DNA of 64,000 bases from Ancylostoma caninum (Eukaryota; Nematoda; Chromadorea; Rhabditida; Ancylostomatidae). Position numbers and translations under genes: made by a program. The stretch lies in assembly GCA_037903475.1 (NCBI GenBank), contig JBAJFG010000433.1:930001-994000 (forward strand). Reading direction: 5' to 3'. The stretch's first letter is position 1; each line of letters starts with the position of its first letter. The notes below the pieces were generated by a model, which did not search any database, was not told the origin of the DNA, and saw nothing but the letters and a program-made list of their open reading frames with translations. Below are positions 22,205 to 33,858 of the stretch, piece after piece.

Positions 22205-22600
22205 GATCTATCAAACAAAGCGCCGTAAGGGGGCTAGAGCGGCTAGACATATTGTTCCATGAACGAGGCGGCACTCATAGACACCGGTAATCTTGAAGCG
22301 CAGACTGCGAGGCGAAGTGGCCGATTTTTAGGGACTCCGATACGTTCGTTTCGGGACTCGCTAATTACGTCAATTCTGGCTCTCCTTCATGCACAGAATG
22401 GTGATTTCACCACCTTCGCTGGCGGTCTCGCAGCATAGGGGTGAGAGAGTGTTTACTACTCTCGGGCAGTGCAGCATACGGAGCAGGAAAACCCCTCTTC
22501 TACTGTTGCGCGCTTTAGTCACCTCTACGGAAGTAAAGGTCGGGTTCTTTGAAAACTCTACAGCGTCTCGGAATCAGGGTGGTGGCTGTGCATACGCGGT
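22205..22600 (-). repeat. Repeat F, minus copy
   Basis: This is the reverse complement of 13640-14095 with about 80 percent identity by eye. Together with the first copy it brackets the 13.6-22.6 kb interval as a large inverted pair. Confidence 0.6.
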
Positions 22601-22789
22601 TGGCCCATTTGGTGGATGCTTCTGACCCATCCCTGCTGAGGTCTCGATGCGATTGTGCAGTCACGATAACCGTTATTTTCAAGAGAGCTTGTGCACTAAC
22701 ACACAGAGTAAATGCTTCATAATAGCAAGCATGATATTGTGTTACAAATCAACCAACAGTTGATTATAATAAACAAATACATAGTTCGC

Positions 22790-24146
22790 CAAAATTTCTG
22801 AATAACTCCCAAGCCCTCACCATTACTCTCTAGATTTACAAAGGGCACAGATGCTCCGATGGGAAAAAGGTGTGCCGTAGCTCAAAAGTGGTGAAAACGC
22901 TAGGATACGGCTCTGCCAATGGAAGACGGGTCCGGTTTGGCCTAAGAGCGAGGAAAAACACCAGAATAACGTTTGACCGACCGCTGAAGGGCCCATTGTG
23001 GCCCAATAGTGTGGAGCACACCAGCATGGAGGTCCCATCATAGCATAGGTTCGCACTGGATCACTAACGTGGAGGACGCCAGGGTTCACCGATGGATTAA
23101 GGATCCGGTGTGGCCCAGTAGTGAGGGAAACACAAAGGGAGGAAGGACCCGCCGTGGCCCAATGGTGTGGAGAACGCCAGAATATGGGCTCACTTTAGTC
23201 CAATAGTTGAAGTATGACAGGATGATAGCCCGCCCAAGGAGAAAGAGTAGGCTTAGCCTAATTGTGAAGAAGACGGCGGAATGCGGGCCCTCGGATGGAA
23301 TAAGGGCCTCCGTGGCCCAGTGGTGTGGGGAACGCCAGGATACTTCCCGCCAATATAAGATGGGTCCGCTGTGACTCAGTAAAGTGAAGAATAGCAGGAA
23401 ACGGTTCAGCTGAAGGAAAACGTGTCCGACGTAGCCCAGTGGAGTGAGGAACGCCAGAAAGCGGGTCCACCAATGTAGGAAGGGCCCGCTTTGGTCCACC
23501 TGTGAGGAAGACGCCAGAATGCGCGTCCACCGACGGAAGAGAGGCCCACCGTGGCCCAGTGGTGTAAGGAACGCTTGGATCTGGGTCCACCGATGGAGGA
23601 AGAGCCCGGTACGGCCCAGTAGTGAGGAAAACACCAGAATGCTGGCCCACCAATAAAGAAAGGATCCGCCGTGGCCCAATGGTGTGGAGGACGCCAGGAT
23701 ATGGGCTCGCTTTAGTCCAATGGTGAGAGTACTAGGATACGGTTGAGCCGACGGTGAACGGGTTCGCTGTGACGTAACAGCGAAGATGACGCCAGAATAC
23801 GGGTCCACCGATGGAGGAAGGGTCCGCTTTGGCCCAATATGGTGGAGAGCACCAGGATATGAGTTCGCTTAGGCCTAATAGTGTGGAGAACGGCAGGATA
23901 CAAGTCCGCCGATGGAAAACATGTCTGCGTTGGTAAGTGTGGAAAACATACGAAATACGCCCTACGATGGAGGAAGAACTTCTCATACTCATACTCAACT
24001 CATAACAAGAATTTCATATTTGAGCACATGTAATGATTAGTTTTGCTTCTTTGTTAATTTTCTAGGGATTTGGCAAGTGGGAAGCTTTTGCACCTGGCCC
24101 AAGTGGCTGCCCCACCCCACTTTCTAGCGTCCCGAAGGGGCGCTAG
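22790..24146 (+). mobile_element. Helitron-like family C, most complete copy
   Basis: Order: left end near ATTTCTGAATAACTCCC and CTCTCTAGATTTACAAAGGG; a minus-oriented 60-bp minisatellite (22845-23975); a unique right part with CTCATAACAAGAATTTCAT, ATGATTAGTTTTGC and GGCAAGTGGGAAGCTTTTGC; then GTGGCTGCCCCACCCCACTT; then the hairpin CTAGCGTCCCGAAGGGGCGCTAG ending at 24146 before a T. No protein is encoded, so it would need a helper. It lies only about 220 bp from an aminopeptidase exon. Confidence 0.7.
22845..23975 (-). repeat. 60-bp minisatellite, about 19 units
   Basis: Minus-strand unit words include GGACCCGTATTCTGGCG, TTGGGCCACGGCGGACCC and TTCCTCCATCGGTGGA. Units differ from each other by 10-25 percent, so this array is older or less homogenised than that at 11.7-13.1 kb. 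The 240-codon minus-strand frame across it is not a gene. Confidence 0.85.
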
Positions 24147-24367
24147 TCCATATAAACAATAGGATCAAGTGCAGGCGATATAGCTGAGTAATTGCTTCGG
24201 GTCTCTTCGAGAAGCATCTCTTCTGTGCACTTCCTACTGTTACCAAACAAAAAGTTTTTTTTCATCCCCGTACTATTGTATAAACAATTTCTACACCCTT
24301 CACTATAGAGCTTTGTTTATAAACTTTGCTTTGCTTCGCGTTGATAACTTCCAGATATTTCACTCAC

Positions 24368-24504
24368 CTCATGGTTCTTCTTTAGCTGTTTTATGATATT
24401 CTGCCAGCCTTCGGCATCATAGTTCTGCCTGAAGTATCCACGTCTATCGACGTTGATAACTACAGGTCTTTCTTCCTGTTCGACGTTTACATAAAGAGCT
24501 TCCT
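24368..24504 (-). CDS. M1 aminopeptidase exon (beta-sandwich to helical domain)
   Basis: This 137-bp exon is bounded by ATTTTCAG upstream (minus strand) and GTGAGTG downstream. Its first two bases complete a Glu codon begun at 48171, and it ends on a full codon. The translation includes EEALYVNVEQEERPVVINVD, RRGYFRQNYDAEGW and NIIKQLKKNHE. The G-Y-[FY]-R-x-N-Y-D-x-x-x-W segment is a hallmark of M1 zinc aminopeptidases, at the end of the beta-sandwich domain and the start of the C-terminal helical domain. No stop or frameshift is seen. It stands alone among transposons, 13.4 kb from the next exon and 23.7 kb from the previous one. Confidence 0.95.
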
Positions 24505-24519
24505 CTGAAAATGCCAATG

Positions 24520-25629
24520 AAACAATGACTATATGAACTCCAGCTATGGCGTAATCGTCGATGTGTGCAAGGAATCTTTTCAGTTGGACAGTTTTTCTGA
24601 CACTCTGGTTGCATTCATATTCACATAGGAAACATGTCTTTCAGGTCGAAAAAAGGAGATAGCAACATGATGTGAAACATGATAGCGAACCCTCACGCCT
24701 AAAGCTCAGAAGTCGCCAACCATTCTGATTCGCGGCAACAACACACGTTATGCTCTAATTTTGGCTCAAACATGAGGGCCAAATGTGTGGAAACTCTGTT
24801 CTCTCCTACTCGATTGCTTAAACCTGAACAGTGCTGATGCTGAGTAGTCAAAAAGTCTTTAATCATTTTGAAGAAGGAATGGCCGAATATTTCCCTCATG
24901 TTCCACTCATATTTTAGTGACGTTGAGAGTGGCTGCTGAAGAAAAGATGTATATCATTAGGAGAACGAATGGAACGCTCGAAATTCATTATGAACGGGTG
25001 CTGCTGCTACTGGCAGCATCAATGGCACTAAGTGGAGTCCATTTCGACAGGTTTTATACAGCGCTGCAAGTGGTGAAGAAATCGTGTCCAGAAGCCCCAC
25101 AGGCCTTTTCAACACCTATAGCAATTTGGAGTCATTTTTTTCTTTGTCATCAACACTTCCCATAAAATTTTTTCAAATGTTGCACTATAGCGTGGCATTG
25201 CTTATACGGAAACAAGTTGGCGCTCTGACCCAAAAATACCTTTCATTTTGCCGCAAATAACCTGTTTAGAGAGTTCAGAAAAGCGTCTCGCAGAGTTTTA
25301 CATTTGAAAATGTTTTCTTCTTTGAGGTTTCGAATTTCTGGCAGAGCGGAATTTCCGATTACTCAAACTTTCGCACACTAGCGATCTCCGAGCTTTAAAA
25401 TGCTCGAACCTTCAAAATTTCACAACTTTTCTTTCGAAGATTTTCGAAGTAATTTTTCGAATACCATTTGTTCTAAAAACTAAGTAAACATGCACGTAGC
25501 TAAACAATCACCAGCACTTTCCCATAAAAGTACCTAGTTTTACTCGGAATTTCTGAAAAAGTTCCAACTTCTCATGACTGAAGCCTGTACTGCTATAGGT
25601 TCACGGGTTCCAAAAGCACGACCGGTTAA
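24520..25629. other. Unassigned intron sequence
   Basis: No exon or transposon end was recognised. A short segment near 25005-25060 (GGTGCTGCTGCTACTGGCAG) resembles 26025-26080. A minus-strand frame at 24699-24899 was considered as an exon and not accepted. Confidence 0.4.
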
Positions 25630-26327
25630 AGGCAGTGCGTCACCTCAGGTACTACCTCCCGTATCAAGTCAAGTATCACTTCAGGTATCTCCTCAGGTAG
25701 TGTGCCGCCTCGAAATTCTCACTTCAGCCGAACATATACGAGCACTAAGGTACACTACGGGTATAAGGTCTCAGGGAAAAGTCAAAAACAGCAAAAGTTA
25801 CGGAATTCTTGGCCGAGAATTTTGAAATTCTCTGAAGTGGGCAAGAGGTTTCATTGCGTTTTGAGGGTGCGGTATGGTTTTCCAACACGACAATACCTGC
25901 TCAGTCGATAACAGCTACTGGTGAGAAGTTCATTTTAATGTGCAGGGAAACAGTCAAAAGGTACCCGACTTAATAGCGTCACCTATGCAAAGGCTCGGTG
26001 GCTGCCAGGGACTTACCATAATAGTGCTGTGCTGCTGTTGGCTGCCCCTGCTCCCCACTTCCATTTTGACACGTATTGAGCTACTCTGAGTTCAGGACGT
26101 AGCTAAAGTGCAATGTGTGCAATCTTAACTAATGTGCAATCTTAACTCATCAGCTCCCCTTTTTCTAGCTTCCTACTAAAGAAACTCTCCCGCTCCAGTA
26201 ACAAATTTAGCCTCTAAGGTAGGGTTTTTCGACTGTTTTTTTCAAATTTGTAGCACATCATTAAAATCAGCGCGGCGAGAAGGACCGCTGTTGAAATCAA
26301 AACTCATCATGAGGTGACACACTGCCT
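25630..26327. mobile_element. TTAA-type (piggyBac-like) MITE, decayed copy
   Basis: The element starts after TTAA with AGGCAGTGCGTCACCTCAG and ends with CATGAGGTGACACACTGCCT. Its interior shares GAGGGTGCGGTATGGTTTTC and GAAGTTCATTTTAATGTG with the better copy at 58292-58721. The right TTAA is lost (CTGA). The left part contains a short tandem of CCTCAGGTA-like words. It has no coding capacity. Confidence 0.7.
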
Positions 26328-27640
26328 CTGAACTGCGATTCAAACCGATCATTTTTGAGGTGTAATATCTCAAAAGAGTGGAAGGTGTCTGAGCTCAGCG
26401 ATATCACCAATGTTCCAGTGGGAAAGGACCTGGATATTCCTTGAAAGAGTTCTACCGTTTTTGCTTGTGACGTCACGCTCTACTGTAAAAATCTTCTCGC
26501 TGCTGGAGGAGATGTGCGATGCACGCCTCTAGTGGCACTCCTTAATAACCTTTTACAGAACTTTCTCAAACTGTATCTGCCTCGTTTCCTCCAAGAGAGC
26601 TTGAGCAGAACTTGAGTGCCTAAAATGCCTGCGCTCTTTCTCAATAACAGGCAACGGCAGTTAGATACCTTAATATTTCGATGGTGTTCTGGATATATTT
26701 TTTTCGAGAGACTTCGATGAATATAGAGATTTCTCGTGTACCGTTTCCTCCAATGTGTACATTTAGGGTGACGTCGCATCAATGGTGGATCCTATTTATT
26801 CCTTCCGCATGACCAAAATTGAAGTGCATTTTTGTAAACTCACAAAAAGAAGAGAACGGTCTAGGAGACATACAGAGAAAGAGGGAGAGAAAGCGATGTA
26901 GCGATACACTGGGCAAGCTTGATTTGACAACCTTGTAGACGAGTTTGCCAACTAACTACCCACGAGTTTCGCTGCCTTACCAGCTGAGCTCTATGGTGGA
27001 CACCTTCATCTCACATTACATTGGAATAACGGCAACACTGTTTACGTGCTGGTCTTTGTTGTTCTCGCATGGACAAAATGCGCTATAGAAGCAGGGCGCC
27101 GTTCCTCGTCTTAGCCAAGCGCGGTCTCCATGACCACATCTCCATCTTCATATCTTCTGTCTGAAGCGTTGTCTTTTATATGATTGACAGAAGAAGCAGA
27201 AACCAAGCTGTTCAGTGAAACGAAGTGTACTTCTAGTGTGAGACCATCGCTGTCATCATACTTTCGTTTCATTATCATGTGTGTGTCTGTGCACGATAAT
27301 CAGCTCATGTTATCAGAAACTAACGATACTGCCGTGCTCAGGGTGTTGGTCCAGATACAAAAATTCCTCATTCTTGCTTGAATGAACAAATGTCATCTGG
27401 TTCTACGACTGTGGATGTCTTTGTTGTTGCCAAATAAGCACGACAAAGGACCTCGCTTTAGAGCAAGATAAGAGAAAATGAGCAATATGGAGAGCATAGA
27501 AGATCGCTGAGAACATCATAAAGGAAAGCAAGCACAACAAAATCAGTTCAAATTATCAGGACCATGGTTTCATCTGCGTTAACTTATTTCTGAGAGGCCT
27601 AGAGGCAAGTTTCAAATAAGGTCGGATATCCTAAGGAGTT
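26328..27640. other. Unassigned intron sequence
   Basis: No gene was recognised. A partial tRNA-like A box lies on the minus strand near 26955-27000 (GAGCTCAGCTGGTAAGGC) without a B box. Confidence 0.4.
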
Positions 27641-27644
27641 CCAC

Positions 27645-28664
27645 CCTAGCTTTCCTAGATCTGGAGGCCTTTGACCGCGTCCCCCCACGAAGTCATTTGG
27701 TACGCTCTGCGGTTTCACGGCATTCCCGAACAGCTGATCGAATGGGTGCGAATTCTCTACGCAGACCACAGGAGTAAAGTGCAGACGGCCGCGGGCACGT
27801 CGACGGAGTTCCCCATAACCGTCGGCGTTTCAGCCCTTTCCCCGCTTTTTTTCATCGTAGTCATGGATGCCATCACAAAGGACCTTCACAGACCAGCGCC
27901 GTGGACGCTGGTGTACGCGGATGATGTAATGCTGGAATCCGAAGACAAGGGTGAATTTGAACAGCACACGCAAGCGCGGAGTGACTAGCTGGCACGGTTC
28001 GGCCTCCGCCTCAAGGTTAAGAAGACTGAGTATTTGACCACCGACGAATACGAGTGCGGCACTATCAAAGTTAATGGCAGGAATCTTTCGCGAGTCGCTA
28101 CGTTCAAATAACTCGGCTCTGTGGCTTCATCAGACGGCAGCCTCGCGTCACCGCTGCGTGGTTGAAGTGGCGCTCACTGACTGGTGTGCTGTGCGACAAG
28201 GACATACCAGACCGGCTCAAGTCGAAGATCTACCGCACCGTGGTACGTCCTGTCGCGCTTTATGGTGCCGAGTGCTGGCCCATCACTAAGGAAATGGAAC
28301 GCCGAATCAGCGTCATCAAGATGAGGAAGCTGCGATGGATAGATGGCATTATGCAACGAGATCGCACATGCAACAGGACATACAGCGATTTGGGGTGGTT
28401 GCGATAGCCCACAAGCTTCGTGAGGCGCATCTGCGATGGTTTGCTCGCGTTCTTCGTGTCGATGGTGACAAAATCTGCAGGATTGGCTTCGACGTAGAGG
28501 CACCAGGAAAGCGGCCTAAAGGACGACCAAAGCAACGACGGCTTGACACCCTACACGCTGACCTCAAGACGGCTAGGACCCATCCCGACCAAGTGCAGGA
28601 CAGGGCACTCTGGCGTCAAAGGATCAGCAAAGCGGACCCCGCTGCGAAACGGGAAAAACGCTGA
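27645..28664 (+). pseudogene. RTE-like non-LTR retrotransposon, 3' half of the polymerase
   Basis: Broken frames read LDLEAFDRV (RT motif with the first catalytic Asp), then, after a shift at a run of C, WYALRFHGIPEQLIEWVRIL, GVSALSPLFFIVVMDAI and LVYADDVML (the Y-A-D-D box). They continue through LKSKIYRTVVRPVALYGAEC and LREAHLRWFARVLRVD to GKRPKGRPKQRRLDTLHADL and RISKADPAAKREKR. That order matches nematode RTE-like polymerases from the palm domain to the C-terminus. At least three frameshifts and one in-frame stop break it. The endonuclease half and the 5' end are absent, as expected for 5'-truncated insertion. Confidence 0.85.
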
Positions 28665-29014
28665 GAAGAAGAAGATCTTAGGGAGTTCCACCTAGGTCAA
28701 CAGTTAAGGTTGAGAGTGCTGCTGATCACGTCATATGAAGTAAAATTGGATAGGTAAGAATGCCTCAAGACATTCCTTGCCGGTGGAGCTTCCAAGGTGG
28801 AGCACCACGAGAAAAACCGGTGAACGTCCCCCCCCCCCCCTTCCTCACCCTCAGCGCTTCTTACGTCGCAGGTTCTCACTGCATTACTACTGCTCTCGAG
28901 AATGAGAAATGTTATCACGAGAATGTCTTTGTTTATTCTTTCAAACAAACAAATTTTTTTATTGCGCGCAAGTATCTTCCAATGCATGTACGAAACTATC
29001 CTCTTATATAAATA
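28665..29014. other. Unassigned stretch before the Helitron
   Basis: No gene is seen. The last 25 bp (ATCCTCTTATATAAATA) match the left edge of repeat B at 3370-3386, so the Helitron inserted into a copy of that repeat. Confidence 0.4.
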
Positions 29015-32000
29015 CCAGTCTGGCCGTCCGGCTAGCGCCGGACTTCCAGACTTCTATTGCTGCTCGCTTCGCTCGCATTCCGCACGTTGAAAGCAAACAC
29101 AAAAGTGTAAATGGATTGATAAAATCTGTATCAATCCTCGCAGTTCTATCGCTCTCCTGAGAAGCCCTTGACCCCGTAGGTGGTAGCTTTCCCCCATATG
29201 AACGAAGTTATGCTCTCCCACATGAGCGAAGATAGTGGCCGTGAAGAATTGAGTGTAACCAATTCAGTGCAAATGTTATCTTGAAATGATTCAAGCTCAA
29301 CTGGTTGTTGTGGTAGTTCGAGTGATAAGGGTCGATAAGGGTATATAAACGGAAAGGAAGGAGTGGTTCATTCAGACACAAACGGAGTGGGAAGAGAACA
29401 CGGATAAGAAAGGAAACGATGTACATCTAGGTCATTTAGGTAGGAGGGTCCGCCGAAACAGGGTAAGCGTACCCCTCATGCAGAAATAGACCCGCCAGGC
29501 GAATACCTATTACTTGTTGAAGCCGTCACACCCTTATCACATCGTTGGACCCGACTCCAGGCGTTCCCCCACTTTTGGACGCCGGCGCACCCTTATCACA
29601 CCGTTGGACCCGACTCCAGGCGTTCCCCCAAATCCCCCACTTTTCGACGCCGGCGCACCCTTATCACACCGCTGGACCCGACTCCCGGCGTTTCCTCACT
29701 TTTGGACGCCGGCGCACCCTTATCACACCGTTGGACCCAACTCCAGGCGTTTCCCCACTTTTGGACGCCGGCGCACCCTTACCCCACCGTTGGACTCGAC
29801 TCCAGGCGTTTCCCCACTTTTGGACGCCGGCGCACCCTTATCACACCGTTGGACTCGACTCCAGGCGTTTCTCCACTTTTGGACGCCGGCGCACCCTTAT
29901 CACACCGTTGGACCCAACTCCAGGCGTTTCCCCACTTTTGGACGCCGGCGCGCCCTTATCACACCGTTGGACCCAACTCCAGGCGTTTCCCCACTTTTGG
30001 ACGCCGGCGCACCCTTATCACACCGTTGGACCCAACTCCAGGCGTTTCCCCACTTTTGGACGCCGGCGCACCCTTATCACACCGTTGGACCCAACTCCAG
30101 GCGTTTCCCCACTTTTGGACGCCGGCGCACCCTTATCACACCGTTGGACCCAACTCCAGGCGTTTCCCCACTTTTGGACGCCGGCGCACCCTTATCACAC
30201 CGTTGGACCCAACTCTAGCGTTTCCCCACTTTTGGACGCCGGCGCGCCCTTATCACACCGTTGGACCCAACTCCAGGCGTTTCTCCACTTTTGGACGCCG
30301 GCGCGCCCTTATCACACCGTTGGACCCGACTCCAGGCGTTTCCCCACTTTTGGACGCCGGCGCACCCTTATCCCACCGTTGGACTCGACTCCAGGCGTTC
30401 CCCACTTTTGGACGCCGGCGCACCCTTATCACACCGTTGGACCCAACTCCAGGCGTTTCCCCACTTTTGGACGCCGGCGCGCCCTTATCACACCGTTGGA
30501 CCCAACTCCAGGCATTTCTCCACTTTTGGACGCCGGCGCGCCCTTATCACACAGTTGGACCCGACTCCAGGTGTTTCCCCACTTTTGGACGCCGGCGCAC
30601 CCTTATCACACCGTTGGACCCAACTCCAGGCGTTTCCCCACTTTTGGACGCCGGCGCACCCTTATCACACCGTTGGACCCAACTCCAGGCGTTTCCCAAC
30701 TTTTGGACGCCGGCGCACCCTTATCACACCGTTGGACCCAACTCCAGGCGTTTCCCCACTTTTGGACGCCGGCGCACCCTTATCACACCGTTGGACCCAA
30801 CTCTAGGCGTTTCCCCACTTTTGGACGCCGGCGCGCCCTTATCACACCGTTGGACCCAACTCCAGGCGTTTCTCCACTTTTGGACGCCGGCGCGCCCTTA
30901 TCACACCGTTGGACCCGACTCCAGGCGTTTCCCCACTTTTGGACGCCGGCGCACCCTTATCCCACCGTTGGACTCGACTCCAGGCGTTCCCCACTTTTGG
31001 ACGCCGGCGCACCCTTATCACACCGTTGGACCCAACTCCAGGCGTTTCCCCACTTTTGGACGCCGGCGCGCCCTTATCACACCGTTGGACCCAACTCCAG
31101 GCATTTCTCCACTTTTGGATGCTGGTGCGCCCTTATCACACAGTTGGACCCGACTCCAGGTGTTTCCCCACTTTTGGACGCCGGCGCACCCTTATCACAC
31201 CGTTGGACCCAACTCCAGGCGTTTCCCCACTTTTGGACGCCGGCGCACCCTTATCACACCGTTGGACCCAACTCCAGGCGTTTCCCCACTTTTGGACGCC
31301 GGCGCACCCTTATCACACCGTTGGACCCAACTCCAGGCGTTTCCCCACTTTTGGACGCCGGCGCGCCCTTATCACACCGTTGGACCCAACTCCAGGCGTT
31401 TCTCCACTTTTGGACGCCGGCGCGCCCTTATCACACCGTTGGACCCGACTCCAGGCGTTTCCCCACTTTTGGACGCCGGCGCACCCTTATCACACCCTTG
31501 GACCCGACTCCAGGCGTTTCCCCACTTTTGGACGCCGGCGCACCCTTATCACACCGTTGGACCCAACTCCAGGCGTTTCCCCACTTTTGGACGCCGGCGC
31601 ACCCTTATCACACCGTTGGACCCAACTCCAGGCGTTTCCCCACTTTTGGACGCCGGCGCACCCTTATCACACCGTTGGACCCAACTCCAGGCGTTTCTCC
31701 ACTTTTGGACGCCGGCGCGCCCTTATCAGACCGTTGGACCCGACTCCAGGTGTTTCCCCACTTTTGGACGCCGGCGCACCCTTATCACACCGTTGGACCC
31801 AACTCCAGGCGTTTCTCCACCTTTGGACGCCGGCGCGCCCTTATCACACCGTTGGACCCAACTCCAGGCGTTTCTCCACTTTTGGACGCCGGCGCGCCCT
31901 TATCACAACCGTTGGACCCGACTCCACCACTTTTGGACGCCGGCGCACCCTTATCACCGTTGGACCCGACTCCAGGCGTTTCCCCACTTTTGGGCGCCGG

Positions 32001-32950
32001 CGCACCCTTATCACACCCTTGGACCCGACTCCAGGCGTTTCCCCACTTTTGGACGCCGGCGCACCCTTATCACACCGTTGGACCCGACTCCAGGCGTTTC
32101 CCCACTTTTGGCGCCGGCGCACCCTTATCACACCGTTGGACCCGACCCGGCGTTTCCCCACTTTTGGACGCCGGCGCACCCTTATCACACCGTTGGACCC
32201 GACTCCAGGCGTTTCCCCACTTTTGGACGCCGGCGCACCCTTATCACACCGTTGGACCCGACTCCAGGCGTTTCCCCACTTTTGGACGCCGGCGCACCCT
32301 TATCACACCGTTGGACCCGACTCCAGGCGTTTCCCCACTTTTGGACGCCGGCGCACCCTTATCACACCGTTGGACCCGACTCCAGGCGTTTCCCCACTTT
32401 TGGACGCCGGCGCACCCTTATCACACCGTTGGACCCGACTCCAGGCGTTTCCCACTTTTGGACGCCGGCGCGCCCTTATCACACCGTTGGACCCGACTCC
32501 AGGCGTTTCCCCACTTTTGGACGCCGGCGCACCCTTATCACACCGTTGGACCCGACTCCAGGCGTTTCCCCACTTTTGGACGCCGGCGCACCCTTATCAC
32601 ACCGTTGGGACTCCAGGCGTTTCCCCACTTTTGGACGCCGGCGCACCCTTATCACACCGTTGGACCCGACTCCAGGCGTTTCCCCACTTTTGGACGCCGG
32701 CGCACCCTTATCACACCGTTGGACCCAACTCCAGGCGTTTCCCCACTTTTGGACGCCGGCGCACCCTTAGCACACCGTTGGACTCGACTCCAGGCGTTTC
32801 CCCACTTTTGGACGCCGGCGCACTCCTACAGCAACAGTGGATCCGTTGTAGAACATTTTCTTCACTCTAGGCCACGCCCTCGAATTTCGTTTCACACACA
32901 CTGACACACACACGTGACAGACAGACTAAGCCCGTTATTATAAGTCATGA
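29015..32950 (-). mobile_element. Helitron family A, copy 2, swollen by a minisatellite
   Basis: Read on the minus strand, the 5' end is A|TCATGACTTATAATAACGG (32950). The 3' end is the hairpin AGTCCGGCGCTAGCCGGAC, seven bases, then CTGG|T (29015). Both ends recur in the copy at 54989-56208. Comparison with 3370-3395 shows an A-T target joined without duplication. Non-array parts are about 500 bp on the CTGG side and about 120 bp on the TC side, and the rest is the 59-bp array. No Rep or helicase frame is present, so it is non-autonomous. Confidence 0.85.
29525..32825 (+). repeat. 59-bp minisatellite, about 56 units
   Basis: The unit, for example GTTGGACCCAACTCCAGGCG, TTTCCCCACTTTTGGACGCC and GGCGCACCCTTATCACACC, repeats with a period of 59 bp. 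Variants (GACCCGAC/GACCCAAC, GCGCACCC/GCGCGCCC) alternate in ordered blocks. For example, a block of about 590 bp starting near 30240 recurs near 30840. Since 59 is not divisible by three and the unit lacks stops in every plus frame, three overlapping frames of 653-1119 codons run through it. They are artefacts. The array is within Helitron A copy 2. Confidence 0.95.
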
Positions 32951-33275
32951 TGGTAGTGCAACAAAGTTTTCCAGAGCGCAGACGTAGGGGGACTAGCACG
33001 TGACTGCATGCACGCTCCGTGAGACGCAGTTATAGATTGTGCCTCGCGAGGATGCGAAGCTGATGGGGCGTTCGGCCGATGTTTCTTCATAGGTACATAG
33101 ACGTAGTGGAAGTCGGTGCATTCGGGGTTTCGCGGCGGGACCAGCGTCTAGCGGTCTCGAGCCCTTCAGGCGAGACAGTGTTTACAACGATTTGACGATG
33201 CATAGCAGCAATAAACGGAGCAGAGTCGTCCCTCTGCCAGAGCTTTGTTGTTGACTCCACTCAACTTTGGAACAG
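32951..33275 (+). repeat. Repeat B, copy without MITE
   Basis: This matches 3387-3472 plus 3968-4205 and so represents the state before the TA-flanked MITE entered the other copy. It begins exactly where Helitron A copy 2 ends. Confidence 0.65.
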
Positions 33276-33480
33276 TGGAGGATAAGCACTTTGAGAAGAA
33301 ATGTGCATACCGTGGAGGATGCATTGAAGGATTCACTCAGAGTCCTCGTTTGTTATATGTTCCTTCCCACATCTCTTTGAGGTCCCTTGGGGATTATGCA
33401 GCTTGAGGATCCGTCTGTTTTTAAGAAGTACAATCAACTACACGGGATGAAGAACATCATCATATGCTGTTGTGACACTT
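33276..33480. other. Short unassigned stretch
   Basis: No feature was recognised between repeat B and the tandem duplication. Confidence 0.3.
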
Positions 33481-33858
33481 TCTGAGACCAGTTGTGCAAC
33501 TTGTGCAGTTGGTCAAATTTTCTAAGTATTTCCTACCTTTGTACATACCTCATGTGGCTGCCCCACCCCACTTTCTAGCTTCCCCAAGGGGGGGCTCGTT
33601 ATCTAAAATGCATATCACGAAAAGGTTATTCGAAATCTACTAAGCTCTAGCTATTGCTTGCATTGGACGAAAAGGTAGTTCCAAAAAGGAGAGTCTCATA
33701 TAGTGTGCACTATACTTGTACATTTTTGGAAAAGTTTCGAATATTTGAATAGTATCGCGGAGAACGCGATTCAGAAGTTTTGCCCACGTTCCCAAAACAT
33801 CTCAGCATTGCTGAGGAGATAACGCTTATCTCAGAGGAATACCAACGCATATGTTTTG
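33481..33858 (+). repeat. Tandem duplication, upstream copy (contains 106 bp of BEL LTR)
   Basis: This block holds a shrunken family C element (33484-33596, minisatellite missing), 156 bp of unique flank including the AATAG target site, and the first 106 bp of the BEL LTR (33753-33858). The same order recurs at 33859-35021, where the family C copy still has its minisatellite. The flank and LTR parts of the two copies look identical apart from the length of one G run. The break falls in the right arm of the LTR hairpin. Confidence 0.85.

Larger units (their letters stand above)
10975..24367 (-). other. 13,393-bp intron of the M1 aminopeptidase gene
   Basis: The acceptor (CTTCAG, at 10980-10975) and donor (GTGAGTG, at 24367-24361) both fit nematode consensus and join phase-0 codons. 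The intron is made almost entirely of Helitron-like elements with minisatellite arrays, hAT-like MITEs and mariner relics. Confidence 0.85.

Noticed and set aside
23086..23808. 240-codon minus-strand frame
   Set aside because: It is 60-bp minisatellite sequence, as are the frames at 20421-20845, 34006-34646 and 4198-4722.
24699..24899. Minus-strand frame MREIFGHSFFKMIKDFLTTQ as another M1 exon
   Set aside because: It loosely resembles the segment before HYIEKF, but it lies downstream of that exon in gene order and lacks a convincing acceptor and phase.
29525..32825. CRISPR-like regular repeats
   Set aside because: There are no unique spacers between units, the organism is eukaryotic, and the array is a head-to-tail minisatellite inside a Helitron.
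29545..32904. Three overlapping frames of 1119, 1022 and 653 codons
   Set aside because: They translate a 59-bp tandem repeat that lacks stops in all plus frames; no domain, start context or splice signal supports a gene.
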